A stretch of 64,000 nucleotides of DNA from JBHENC01 sp046262295 (GTDB lineage: Bacteria > Acidobacteriota > Blastocatellia > Pyrinomonadales > Pyrinomonadaceae), in contig JBHENC010000015.1 in assembly GCA_046262295.1 (NCBI GenBank), positions 24,252-88,251 of the forward strand, read 5' to 3'. Below, piece after piece: positions 7,697 to 16,620 of this stretch. How positions within the stretch are numbered: the stretch's first letter is position 1; each line of letters begins with the position of its first letter. Both the position numbers and the translations under genes were made by a program. Below the pieces are notes generated by a model, which did no database searches, was not told the DNA's origin, and was given only the letters and a program-made list of their open reading frames with translations.

Positions 7697-7858
7697 CCGC
7701 GCCCGTCCTTTGTTTAATTGAACACGCATTATTCCCCAGCTTCGCCGGAAAACGAAGCGTGAAACAGGTTTCGCCGTTGCCGCCCTTTTGACGCGCGCGT
7801 TGAGCCGCCCTAGAATGTTCCGGTTGTCAACAAAAAAAGGATTCCGCGTCGTTAGCGA

Positions 7859-8620
7859 ATGAGCCGCCAAGAGCTTCGCCCCATCATTCAGCGTTTCGAT
7901 TCGCTGCCTTCGACAAACACGGAAGCGGCGCGGCAGGCGGCGCACGGTGTGCCCGAAGGTTTATGCGTCGTCGCGCGCGAGCAGACGGCGGGACGCGGCA
8001 GACGGCAGCGCGCGTGGATTTCGCCCGCCGGAACGGGACTCTATTTCAGTATCGTGCTGCGCCCGCAACTTGAAACACGCGTGTGGCCGCTGCTCACGCT
8101 GATGGCGGCGCTCGCCGTCCACGATGCGTTGAAAGAAGCGTGCGCGCTCGTCACGGACATTAAGTGGCCGAACGATATTATGGTAGGCGAGCGCAAACTG
8201 TGCGGCATTCTCGCGGAGACGTTTGAAGGCGGCACAACGCGCGCCTGCATCGTCGGCATCGGCATCAATCTGCGCGAGAAATCTTTTCCGCCGGATTTAC
8301 ATGAAGTTGCCGCTTCGGTCGAAGCCGTGACGGGACGTGCCCCCGATGAAGAAGGTGTGCTGCAATCTTTAGTGCGCCGCCTGATAGATCGCTACGCGCG
8401 GCTGCATACGCCAAACGGCGCGCGGGAGTTGATAGACGAATGGATGGCGCGTTCTTCGTATGCCGTGAACAAATCGGTGCGCGTGACGATTGCTTCTGAA
8501 ACTTTTGAAGGCACGACGCGCGGGCTGGAAACGGACGGCGCGTTGCGTGTTGAAACACGCGACGGGGAAACGAAGATCGTGCGCGCCGGAGATGTCGCGG
8601 CGGTGCGGCGTATGACGTGA
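7859..8620 (+). CDS. birA: Biotin--[acetyl-CoA-carboxylase] ligase
   Basis: This 253-residue enzyme activates biotin with ATP and attaches it to the lysine of the biotin carboxyl carrier protein. Visible motifs are STNTEA (residues 18-23), the adenylate-binding GRGRRQRAW (45-53), KWPNDIMVGERKLCGILAE (102-120) and VGIGINL (132-138). A small SH3-like C-terminal domain follows. The N-terminal DNA-binding helix-turn-helix of E. coli BirA is absent, so this is a monofunctional ligase without repressor activity. It is transcribed toward coaX, 113 bases away, so the two cofactor genes may share a transcript. Confidence 0.9.
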   Translation: MSRQELRPIIQRFDSLPSTNTEAARQAAHGVPEGLCVVAREQTAGRGRRQRAWISPAGTGLYFSIVLRPQLETRVWPLLTLMAALAVHDALKEACALVTDIKWPNDIMVGERKLCGILAETFEGGTTRACIVGIGINLREKSFPPDLHEVAASVEAVTGRAPDEEGVLQSLVRRLIDRYARLHTPNGARELIDEWMARSSYAVNKSVRVTIASETFEGTTRGLETDGALRVETRDGETKIVRAGDVAAVRRMT

Positions 8621-8733
8621 ATGAAAGAAACGAAGGCGAGAGGGTGAAGATTCGAAACGAAATTTGGATCGTAAGAGTCGCTGATAAAGATTCCGCTCCG
8701 AACTCTTTTCAATTCTTCATTGCAACTTAATTT

Positions 8734-9519
8734 ATGCTGCTGGTTATTGACGCCGGTAATACGAACGTAAAACTTGGCCTGTATCAGGGCGAAGAGCTTA
8801 TCCATCAATGGCGGATGGCGACCGAGCCTTCTTGCACGATTGAAGAATACGGCGCGCGTTTGCGCAATCTTTTGTCGCTCGCCGGAATAAAAATCGAAGT
8901 GGTTGAAGCAATTGTCATCGCGTGCGTCGTGCTGCCGCTCAATCGGACTTTGCGGCGCGTGGCTGAAGATTATTTCAATGTGTCACCGATTTTCGTTGAT
9001 TACAGAACCGACACGGGGCTTGAGATTCTCTACGATTCGCCGCCGGACGTCGGAGCCGACCGGATCGTTAACGCTTTTGCCGCGCGCGAGAAATACGGCG
9101 CACCGTGCCTCGTCGTTGACTTCGGCACGGCGACGAAGTTTGAAGCCGTCAACGAACGCGGGCAATATCAGGGCGGCGTGATTGCGCCGGGCTTGGAGAT
9201 TTCCATCAACGCGCTGTTCGAGCGTGCGCCGCGCCTTCCGCGCACAGAGCTTAAACGCCCGCCGTCTGTCATCGGCACGTCAACCGCCGGTGCGCTGCAA
9301 TCAGGTTTTTACTACGGTCATGCGAGTCTCGTTGACGGCATCATTAAACGTATGCTTGATGAGTTGGGAGCAAAAGGGCGCGTGGTGGCGACGGGCGGGT
9401 TGGCGAGTTTGATCGCAGACGGTTCGGAGTTGATCGAAATCGTTGACGATACTTTGACGCTCGAAGGTCTGCGTTTGATTTACGAGCGTATGATGCAAGC
9501 GAAAACAATCCTGCCGTAG
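8734..9519 (+). CDS. coaX: Type III pantothenate kinase
   Basis: This 261-residue enzyme phosphorylates pantothenate in the first step of coenzyme A synthesis. It shows the ASKHA-fold signatures: DAGNTNVKLGLYQG at residues 6-19, DVGADRIVNAFAA near 108, VDFGTATKFEAVNERGQY near 128, GGVIAPGLEISINAL near 148 and a C-terminal VATGGLASLI. Length is normal for CoaX. The type III enzyme, unlike CoaA, is not inhibited by CoA feedback. It follows birA at 113 bases and precedes an unnamed gene by 42 bases, so it likely sits in a cofactor/housekeeping operon. Confidence 0.93.
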   Translation: MLLVIDAGNTNVKLGLYQGEELIHQWRMATEPSCTIEEYGARLRNLLSLAGIKIEVVEAIVIACVVLPLNRTLRRVAEDYFNVSPIFVDYRTDTGLEILYDSPPDVGADRIVNAFAAREKYGAPCLVVDFGTATKFEAVNERGQYQGGVIAPGLEISINALFERAPRLPRTELKRPPSVIGTSTAGALQSGFYYGHASLVDGIIKRMLDELGAKGRVVATGGLASLIADGSELIEIVDDTLTLEGLRLIYERMMQAKTILP

Positions 9520-9561
9520 GGAAAATAAATTTCAGGGCGAACGGAAAGCCGGATCGGCGGC

Positions 9562-10371
9562 GTGTATTCAATGGCAATCAATGACGGACAAGCGGGTGCG
9601 GCAAGCGAAGTTCTTTCTTCGACGAATCGCGCGCGCCTGAACTATTTCGATTATTTTACGGAGATAGAGGAAACTTTTGTGCGGCGGCGCGGCAGGCATT
9701 TGCTACTTAGCCCGATTGATTGGGCGTTGATGCAAAGTTGGAAAGAGATCGGCGTGCCGCTGCACGTCGCGCTTCGCGGCATCGAACACGCCTTCGATTC
9801 TTACGAAGCGAAGCCGCGAGCGCGCAGCGTCAAGACGCTTCTTTACTGTCAGGAAGAAGTCGAAGCGCAGTTTGCCGAATGGCGCGAATCGCAACTCGGC
9901 GCAGCGACGCCCGCCGCAAACGACGAGGCCGCTGAAAAGACGGACGGGGAAGCGCGATTGCCGTTTCCGCGTCAAACGATTCTGGAGCATCTGGCACACG
10001 CGCGTGTGTCGCTGTCGGAAATCCGTGCGGAGCGAACGCAGAAGAAGCGTGCGGATGAGTTCTGCGAAACGCTGGCGCGCGTTGCCGTGCGGCTTGAAGA
10101 GTTGGAAAAGGATTTTGCGCGTGCGGCAAGCCCCGATGCGGAGAAGCTCGAAGCTTCGCTCACAAGTCTCGAAGCACTGCTCGACGCATCGTTGCGCGTG
10201 AGCCTTGCCAAAGAAGAGTTGGCGGCGGCGCAGGCCGAAACGAAAGCGCAGTTGCAGCCGTATCGCAGCCGCATGGAAGCGGCGACTTACGCGCAGACCT
10301 TCGATAATCTGTTGCTAAAACGTCTGCGCGAACAGCACGGCGTGCCGCGCCTCAGCCTGTTTTATCTTTAA
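9562..10371 (+). CDS. Conserved hypothetical protein with C-terminal coiled-coil region
   Basis: This protein is 269 residues from GTG 9562, or 266 from ATG 9571. The N-terminal part (NYFDYFTEIEETFVRRRG, then LLLSPIDWALMQSWKEIGVP) is compact and aromatic; the rest (about 150-250) is Ala/Glu/Lys-rich and strongly helical, for example RLEELEKDFARAASPDAEKL, suggesting a coiled coil. There is no signal peptide or membrane helix. I recognise the layout as an unnamed protein of acidobacterial genomes but know no function. It lies between coaX (42 bases) and rlmD (24 bases) and is probably co-transcribed with them. Confidence 0.7.
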   Translation: MYSMAINDGQAGAASEVLSSTNRARLNYFDYFTEIEETFVRRRGRHLLLSPIDWALMQSWKEIGVPLHVALRGIEHAFDSYEAKPRARSVKTLLYCQEEVEAQFAEWRESQLGAATPAANDEAAEKTDGEARLPFPRQTILEHLAHARVSLSEIRAERTQKKRADEFCETLARVAVRLEELEKDFARAASPDAEKLEASLTSLEALLDASLRVSLAKEELAAAQAETKAQLQPYRSRMEAATYAQTFDNLLLKRLREQHGVPRLSLFYL

Positions 10372-10395
10372 CGACTTTCAATCTGGACGTATGCG

Positions 10396-11655
10396 ATGAA
10401 AAAGCGCAAGCGAGTGCGCCGTGATGCGCCGCCGCACGCCGTGAAGGATTCGACGGGCGGCGCGGAAATAGAAGTCGTAATCGAGCGCATTGTGCCGGGC
10501 GGCATGGGACTCGCGCACGCTGCAGGGCGCACGATCTTCGTTGCGTTGGCTGCGCCGGGCGATCGCGTTCGGGTGCGCATCGAAAAGACGCGCGGCAATG
10601 TCGCGTTCGCTTCGATTGTAAAAGTGATAGCGGCTTCACCCGTGCGAATCGAACCGCCGTGCCCGTATTTCGGGCGATGCGGCGGTTGCGATTTTCAGCA
10701 GTTGAATTACGAGGCGCAGCTCGCGGCGAAAGTCGCCATCATACAGGACTGTTTGCGGCGCATCGCGCGTCTCGAAACTCCTCTGGAGATTCCAATAATC
10801 GCGTCGCCGTCGGCGTGGCGCTATCGCTCACGCGCGCAGTGGCAACACGATGGGCGCGAAAAAACGCTCGGCTATTTCACGCGCGGCTCGCATCGAGTGT
10901 GTGACGTAATCGAATGCCCGGTAATTGTGCCCGCGTTGCAGCGGACGTTGACGGATTTGCGCGCGGCTCTAAGCAATGATTCTTTGCCGGAAGGTGTTGA
11001 AGAGTTTCAGGCGGTCGCGGGTGATGCGGGCGTTTCGCTTGTTCCACACGTGAGCGCTTCAGCGGCGGAGACGGAAGTGAGCTTTACGATTGCAGGCTTT
11101 CACTATCACTTCGACGCGGCGGGCTTTTTTCAAATCAATCATCAACTGCTCGCGCCGCTAGTCGAGGCCGCTATCGCTAATGCAAAAGGCGCGACAGCGA
11201 TTGATTTATACTGCGGCGCGGGACTTTTCACCTTGCCGCTGGCAAGACGATTCGAGCGCGTCGTCGGCGTCGAAGCAAACGAGACGGCGGTTGCTTATGC
11301 ACAGCGCAATGTGCAGGAAGCAGCACTCGCAAATGCGCGCGTCGAATGCGCGAAGGTCGGCGAATGGTTAAAGCGCAACGCCGAAAAGTATGCGCCCGTT
11401 GATCTGGTGTTGCTCAATCCGCCGCGCGCGGGCGTCGAAGACGTTGACGCGCTAAACGGTATTCTCTCTTTGCAGCCGCAACGCATCAGATATGTCTCCT
11501 GCGATCCGGCGACGCTGGCGCGTGACCTGCGCGGATTAATCAGCAGCGGATACAGCCTTGACTCCGTTGCCGCATTTGATATGTTTCCGCAGACGCACCA
11601 TGTAGAAATCATCGCGCAGCTCTCTTCGCCCGCGCGATTGGTAAGAATTAGATAA
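10396..11655 (+). CDS. rlmD: 23S rRNA uracil-C5-methyltransferase, RlmD/RumA type
   Basis: This 419-residue protein has an N-terminal TRAM domain (about 24-80, with VPGGMGLAHAAGRTIFV), an iron-sulfur cluster motif CPYFGRCGGC (Cys 89, 95, 98, with a distant fourth Cys in CDVIECPV), and a Rossmann methyltransferase domain with DLYCGAGLFTLPLARRF near 270, VGVEANETAVAYAQRN, LNPPRAGV and the catalytic YVSCDPATLARDL. Enzymes of this group methylate U1939 (RlmD) or U747 (RlmC) of 23S rRNA, or U54 of tRNA (TrmA-like); the exact uridine cannot be decided from sequence. It lies in the same orientation as comEC downstream. Confidence 0.88.
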   Translation: MKKRKRVRRDAPPHAVKDSTGGAEIEVVIERIVPGGMGLAHAAGRTIFVALAAPGDRVRVRIEKTRGNVAFASIVKVIAASPVRIEPPCPYFGRCGGCDFQQLNYEAQLAAKVAIIQDCLRRIARLETPLEIPIIASPSAWRYRSRAQWQHDGREKTLGYFTRGSHRVCDVIECPVIVPALQRTLTDLRAALSNDSLPEGVEEFQAVAGDAGVSLVPHVSASAAETEVSFTIAGFHYHFDAAGFFQINHQLLAPLVEAAIANAKGATAIDLYCGAGLFTLPLARRFERVVGVEANETAVAYAQRNVQEAALANARVECAKVGEWLKRNAEKYAPVDLVLLNPPRAGVEDVDALNGILSLQPQRIRYVSCDPATLARDLRGLISSGYSLDSVAAFDMFPQTHHVEIIAQLSSPARLVRIR

Positions 11656-11725
11656 CTTCTTCACCGTAGCGAAAGCTTTACGCGCTCGCCGCGCGGTCGC
11701 TGACGCAATAGACCTCTTTAGATTT

Positions 11726-14491
11726 ATGCGCGCGGTTCCTCACAAAGATTCCTGCTTTCACTATCCTTTAATGGTTCTGGCGTGGGCGCTGGCGTGCGGC
11801 ATCTTCGCGGCAACTTTTATTGGTGCGCAGCACTTGATGATTTGTCTGGCGTGCGGCGTTCTGTCCGGCGCGCTCGCTTTGCTGTGTCTCGCGCGATTTG
11901 ATGAAAGAGCCGTTTCCGTAATTCTCGTGCTCGCTTTCTTTGGCGCAGGCATGACGCTCGAGCTTGCCGGGCAGGGAAGCCTGAAGGCTTTCAATCGTGT
12001 TGCGCGATTGTATGAACAGGGCATCATCGCTTCCGGCGATCCGGTGGAAGTGACAGGCGTGGTTGAGCAAGCGCCGGAGCCTGCGGCCGATGTCTTTTAC
12101 ATGACGTTGCGCATTGAAAGCTTAAGAGCGAAAGAAACGGAGCGGGCTGTGCGCGGCCGCGTGTGGCTGGTTGCTCCGGTGAGCGACGGCGGGACGCGCG
12201 CCGCTTATGAATCGCTGGAGTTGCGTTACGGTGCGCGTTTGCGTGTGCTGACGAGGCTTCGCCGCGAAGAGAGTTTTCGTAATCCGGGCGTTGCTTCGTC
12301 AATCGAGTACTTGGATCGGCGCGGCTTCGATGCGCAAGGGTTGATTAAAAGTCCTTTGCTGATCGAGCGGCTGGATGACGAGCGTGTGTTCTGGCCGCTG
12401 GCGCGTGTATATGAATGGCGGCAGCGTCTTCTCGCAGAGATCGGTGACGAGTTTTCGACGGAAACGGCGGGCGTATTGCAGGCGGCGCTGCTGGGTGATC
12501 GCTATCTGATTACGCGCGGTGCGGCGGAGCGGTTTCGTGCGGGCGGCACTTTTCACGTGCTGGTCATCAGCGGGCTGCATATCAGTTTTATAGGTTTCGT
12601 CGCGCTGTGGATCGCAAGACGTTTGACGAAGCGGCGCGCGTGGCAGTTTGCGGCGACGGTGACTTTTCTGTGGGCGTATGCGCTGGGTGTCGGCGCGGGC
12701 GCGTCCGTTGTGCGTGCGGCGCTGATGTTCACAACGCTGTTACTTGCGCCGGTGCTGCATCGCCGCGCGCAGACCTTCAACACGCTCGGCGGGGCGTGTC
12801 TCGCGCTGCTCGTCTGGCGTCCGGCAGACCTCTTCGATCCGTCTTTTCAGTTAACATTTCTTTCGGTGCTCTCCATCGCGGCGATTGCGTGGCCGCTCAT
12901 TGAAAAGCTGCGTGCGGTCGGCGCGTGGCGTCCGTCGCGCGAGACGCCGTATCCGCCCGTGTGTCCGCGCTGGTTCCGTGTGATGGGCGAAACGCTATAC
13001 TGGAGCGAGCGGGGCTGGCGGCGGGAGATGGAGCGCGCGATTTTTCGCTGCAAGCTTTTCAAGACGCCGCTGGCGATGCGTTTAGAGTGGTGGCGTATGC
13101 AGCGTTGTTTACGGTACGCCGTCGGCGCGGTGATAGTTTCGGCGAGCGTGCAGATTGGAATGCTGCCGTTTCTGGTGATTTACTTTCACAGAATCTCTTT
13201 CGCTTCGCTTGTCTTAAACATCTTCGTCGCTGCGATGATGGCCGCCGAATCTTTAATCGCGCTCGTGACATTGTTCGTCACGCAAGCGAGCACACAGGCC
13301 GCCGCGCCGCTCGCCGCCCTTGTCGAAAAATTGAACTGGTTGATGATTCACAGCGTAGACCCGTTCGCAAACGCGCGTGTGGCCTTCGTGCGAGTGCCCG
13401 AATATACGGGGCGGGCGGCGATTATTTACGGAGTCTATTACGTGCCGCTCGGCTTGCTGGTTTTCGCGCTCGCGCGCTGGAATCCGCTGCGCCGCGATGA
13501 ATCGAAAGATCAAGCAAACGATCAAACGAAGCGGCGCGCGGTGCAGTTTCTCGAGCCGACGCGCGTCGCCGCCGTTGTGTTTGTCGTGACGCTCTGCTTA
13601 ATCGTTGCGCACCCTTTGAGCGCAAGGCGGCCTGACGGAAAGTTGCGCATTGATTTTCTGGACGTAGGGCAGGGCGACGCGGCGCTTGTGACGATGCCGG
13701 ACGGCACAACCCTTTTAATTGACGCTGGCGGAAGGCCGCGCATTCAGGTACGGAAAGCCGCTGACGCCGACGACGAAGAATTTATGGACGAAGCTTTCGA
13801 GCGTGATACGCGCAGTATCGGCGAAGCCGTCGTCGCGGAATATTTGTGGTGGCGTGGCCTTGATCGCGTTGATTATATTCTGGCGACGCACGCCGACGCC
13901 GATCATATCAACGGCTTCAACGACATCGCGCGCAACTTCAAAGTGGGCGTTGCGATAGTCGCCCGCGCGCCTGCGGCCAACGCCGAATACGCGCGCTTCG
14001 CTTCGTCTATGCGGGAGAACGGCGTGCCCGTCCGACTGATAGGACGCGGCGATGTACTGCATTTCGGTAAAGTGACAGCGGACGTACTGTGGCCTGTCTA
14101 CGACGCGAGCATGGACGCGCCTTCGCGCAATAACGATTCGATTGTGTTGCGCCTGCGCTTCGGCAGCAAAACTTTTTTGTTAACGGGCGACATGGAGAAA
14201 GAGGCCGAAGACGCTTTGCTTGCCGCGCGCGACGATCTTCATTGCGATGTCGTCAAGGTGGCGCATCACGGCAGTAAAACTTCGTCCACGCAGGAGTTCG
14301 TCGCGGCGACCCGTCCCGCGCTCTCCGTCGTCTCCGTCGGCCTCAATTCGCCGTTCAATCATCCGAATCGGGATGTCGTAGAGAGGTGGCGCGCAAGCAA
14401 CGCGCAAGTTCTGACGACGGGAAAAAGCGGCACGATCACCGTGAGCACAAACGGTCAAAGCCTCGACATCGAAACTTTCGTCAAACGCTGA
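11726..14491 (+). CDS. comEC: DNA internalization protein ComEC/Rec2
   Basis: This 921-residue inner-membrane channel carries single-stranded DNA into the cytoplasm during natural transformation. Order of parts: two or three N-terminal helices; DUF4131-type OB domain (about 90-200); the competence domain with LVISGLHISFIG near 275 and many helices; a C-terminal metallo-beta-lactamase-like domain with LDVGQGDAALV near 648, the metal site THADADHINGF near 715, LTGDMEKEAEDALL and VAHHGSKTSS near 845. All metal-ligand motifs are intact, so nuclease-like activity is possible. A ComEA-like gene lies 1.5 kb downstream on the other strand; together they suggest competence. Confidence 0.93.
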   Translation: MRAVPHKDSCFHYPLMVLAWALACGIFAATFIGAQHLMICLACGVLSGALALLCLARFDERAVSVILVLAFFGAGMTLELAGQGSLKAFNRVARLYEQGIIASGDPVEVTGVVEQAPEPAADVFYMTLRIESLRAKETERAVRGRVWLVAPVSDGGTRAAYESLELRYGARLRVLTRLRREESFRNPGVASSIEYLDRRGFDAQGLIKSPLLIERLDDERVFWPLARVYEWRQRLLAEIGDEFSTETAGVLQAALLGDRYLITRGAAERFRAGGTFHVLVISGLHISFIGFVALWIARRLTKRRAWQFAATVTFLWAYALGVGAGASVVRAALMFTTLLLAPVLHRRAQTFNTLGGACLALLVWRPADLFDPSFQLTFLSVLSIAAIAWPLIEKLRAVGAWRPSRETPYPPVCPRWFRVMGETLYWSERGWRREMERAIFRCKLFKTPLAMRLEWWRMQRCLRYAVGAVIVSASVQIGMLPFLVIYFHRISFASLVLNIFVAAMMAAESLIALVTLFVTQASTQAAAPLAALVEKLNWLMIHSVDPFANARVAFVRVPEYTGRAAIIYGVYYVPLGLLVFALARWNPLRRDESKDQANDQTKRRAVQFLEPTRVAAVVFVVTLCLIVAHPLSARRPDGKLRIDFLDVGQGDAALVTMPDGTTLLIDAGGRPRIQVRKAADADDEEFMDEAFERDTRSIGEAVVAEYLWWRGLDRVDYILATHADADHINGFNDIARNFKVGVAIVARAPAANAEYARFASSMRENGVPVRLIGRGDVLHFGKVTADVLWPVYDASMDAPSRNNDSIVLRLRFGSKTFLLTGDMEKEAEDALLAARDDLHCDVVKVAHHGSKTSSTQEFVAATRPALSVVSVGLNSPFNHPNRDVVERWRASNAQVLTTGKSGTITVSTNGQSLDIETFVKR

Positions 14492-14760
14492 TGTCCCGCA
14501 CGACATGGTATTTACCGCATACCGTTTTGTCTTAGACGCAAGCGTGTGCCACTCTGTCTGTGGCGACGGGCAGGCGCGCATCTGTTCGGATACTTTCAGC
14601 TCTTTGCACAGCGGCGAAACCGTGCGACTCTTGCGGATAGAGTGGAAACAGGCAATTGATTGTCCGGCAATGATTGCGGCCGGGTATGGCGTTCGCGCGC
14701 CCGGCTCGTCCGCCGCGCGAGCAACCGTAATGTGATAAGTGTAGAGCACCGGGAGCGTAG

Positions 14761-15744
14761 ATGACTCGCACGCAGAAACAAACAAATCGCCTGCTGGCGC
14801 TGCTTCTTTTATTCGCTGCGGCGGCCTCGTTTTCTATGGTCGCGGGTCAGGAGAAAAGCGCGTCCGATGAAGTCATTGAGATTAATTCCGAGCTGGTGGT
14901 GATTGATGCGCAGGTAATAGACAAAAAGACGCGGCAGCCCGTCGTAGATTTCAAGCGCGATGATTTTGAACTCTACGAAAACGGCGTCCGGCAGAACATT
15001 ACGCATTTCAGCCGCGACAAGTTGCCGCTTTCAATCGTCTTGATGCTTGATGTAAGCGGAAGTACGCGAAGAGTTGTCGAGCAGGTCGGCGCGGGAGCCG
15101 TCAATGCTCTGCGGCATTTGAAGCCTGAAGATGAAGTGGCTGTGATGGCCTTCGCCGATGCCGTGACGCTCGTGCAGGATTTCTCCACAGACCGGCAGCT
15201 CATCTCTAGTAAAATCAAAGAAGCTGCGGGAACAAACTACGTCGGCTATGGCAATGCAAACATACGCGATGTTATTTCACCGGCCATCGAACAGATGCGT
15301 GAATCAGCGAACCCTCTTGGACGTCGCGTAATTATCATCATTACCGACAACGTCGTGCCGCCGCCTTCCGATAAAAGCGGCGAAGCTTTTCGTGAAGCTC
15401 TGGCATCGGGAAGCACGGTCTGTGGATTGATCGTGCGCGACAGCGTTGCCAAACTCTTCAACACACTACGGATATTCAAGGGCGGCATCAATTCATACGT
15501 TTCCGAAACCGGCGGCGAAATGATCACTGCGGAGCGCGCCGAGATCGAAACGAAATTTACACAGTTAATCGAACATTTACGGACGCGTTATAGCTTCGGC
15601 TACCGGCCTGCGAACGCCAGCACCGTTGAAACATTTCGCCGGATAGATTTGAAAATCGCGCCTGCGGCGGCGCACAAAAGAAAGTTAGCGATTCAACTCA
15701 AAAAAGGTTACTACGCGCGTGCACGCAGTGTAAAACGAACCTGA
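14761..15744 (+). CDS. VWFA-related acidobacterial domain protein, exported
   Basis: This 327-residue protein starts with a signal peptide (LLALLLLFAAAASFSMVAG). The segment VIDAQVIDKKTRQPVVDFKR and FELYENGVRQNITHF is the N-terminal hallmark of the VWFA-related acidobacterial family. A von Willebrand A domain follows, with the MIDAS metal site DVSGST at 97-102. The end (LRTRYSFGYRP, then KKGYYAR) is also typical. It is probably periplasmic or surface-bound and metal-dependent in ligand binding; no ligand is known. The 269 bases upstream show no recognisable gene. Likewise the 278 bases after it (15745-16022) hold no supported gene. Confidence 0.9.
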   Translation: MTRTQKQTNRLLALLLLFAAAASFSMVAGQEKSASDEVIEINSELVVIDAQVIDKKTRQPVVDFKRDDFELYENGVRQNITHFSRDKLPLSIVLMLDVSGSTRRVVEQVGAGAVNALRHLKPEDEVAVMAFADAVTLVQDFSTDRQLISSKIKEAAGTNYVGYGNANIRDVISPAIEQMRESANPLGRRVIIIITDNVVPPPSDKSGEAFREALASGSTVCGLIVRDSVAKLFNTLRIFKGGINSYVSETGGEMITAERAEIETKFTQLIEHLRTRYSFGYRPANASTVETFRRIDLKIAPAAAHKRKLAIQLKKGYYARARSVKRT

Positions 15745-16022
15745 ACACGCTCTGCTGCATTCGCTGTGGAGTATCCGTCGCGTGCGAGAATCATCCGGCC
15801 TTCCGCGCCCGGCACAAAATCGGTGAACGCGACGCGCCACGCTAAATGTCCCGCCCTGCGCGAAGCTACAGGTCTCCGTCTTTCTCCGGCACGGATTGTC
15901 CTTCGGCGCTTAAAATAAAAGCGGCAAAGGCACGCGCCGAATCCTGCGGCGATGATTGTCCGGAAAATCCCCTGCGAAGGACATCGGACTATGCTTTGAA
16001 GCGAAGCCCATCGAAACTTTTC

Positions 16023-16352
16023 TCAATCAACTGTGATGTATTTACGCAGCATGATAAACCGCCGCTCGCTGATGCCGCGCACGGCGATCAAATGCTCGGC
16101 TCTGCGAAAGCGTCCGAACTGTTCGCGGTGCTCAATGATGCGCGCGGCGAGTCCCGTGCCGATTCCCGGCAACTTCTCTAAAACTTCGGGCGATGCCGTG
16201 TTGACGTTAATGCGGGCAATGATTTCGTTTTGACGAGCATCCGCTTCCGTCGTGGCTTGCCGGTTGGCGTCAACGGGCGTGTGTCGCGCCATTTTGACGC
16301 AGGACGAGGCTGGAAGCGATAGTAAGAGAAAGGCGAACGCGGCACAGCGCAC
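16023..16352 (-). CDS. ComEA-like helix-hairpin-helix lipoprotein
   Basis: This is a 109-residue protein. GTG 16352 is the preferred start: GGAAGA lies just upstream, and it opens directly with a lipoprotein signal (AAFAFLLLSLPASSC, Cys 18 as lipidated residue). Longer frames from 16583 add residues without signal-peptide character. The C-terminal 65 residues are a paired helix-hairpin-helix DNA-binding domain: INVNTASPEVLEKLPGIGTG, then LAARIIEHREQFGRFRRAEHL and VRGI. In competent bacteria ComEA binds incoming duplex DNA at the periplasmic face and hands it to ComEC, which is encoded nearby. The alternative is a general HhH protein of unknown role; lipid anchoring supports the periplasmic reading. 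Confidence 0.75.
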   Translation of the reverse strand: MRCAAFAFLLLSLPASSCVKMARHTPVDANRQATTEADARQNEIIARINVNTASPEVLEKLPGIGTGLAARIIEHREQFGRFRRAEHLIAVRGISERRFIMLRKYITVD

Positions 16353-16488
16353 GTATCTTCCAACGTAGCTTTGACTCTGGAACGCAAAATGCTGTAAGCG
16401 AACAGGTTGCAGGATGTGCCGCGCGCGTGTGCAAAATGCTAGAAGTCTAAACATTTCAGGAACTTGTAACACTTCAAAGGCCGTTTTC

Positions 16489-16526
16489 CACAGACTTTTC
16501 CACAGTTGCCTGTGGAAAAGTCTGTG
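16489..16526. repeat. 17-bp perfect inverted repeat with DnaA-box-like 9-mers
   Basis: CACAGACTTTTCCACAG (16489-16505) is followed by the 4-base loop TTGC and its exact reverse complement (16510-16526). The 9-mer TTTTCCACA occurs twice forward (16484-16492 and 16496-16504) and once reversed (16511-16519). This differs by one base from the E. coli DnaA box and, as I recall, resembles the box of cyanobacteria. It lies between comEA and the channel gene. There is no T-run on either strand, so it is not an ordinary terminator. The rest of 16353-16620 shows nothing else. Confidence 0.7.
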
Positions 16527-16620
16527 CCCTTCGCCGGAGCTTTCGTGCGCCTTCGGTGAGTCTTTTGTGCCGCTCTTTGGCAACGCCGCCGCACTTGTGT
16601 TTAGTCCGATTTCGCTGGCC

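Noticed and set aside
14640..15960. Recurring GATTGTCCGG-like decamers (14.6, 15.9 and 49.2 kb)
   Set aside because: Only short and imperfect copies; no conserved flank or structure, so chance recurrence is likely.
15745..16022. Possible zinc-ribbon gene with a Cys-rich start after the VWA gene
   Set aside because: A 30-residue Cys-containing stretch ends in a stop and cannot be extended without several assumed frameshifts.
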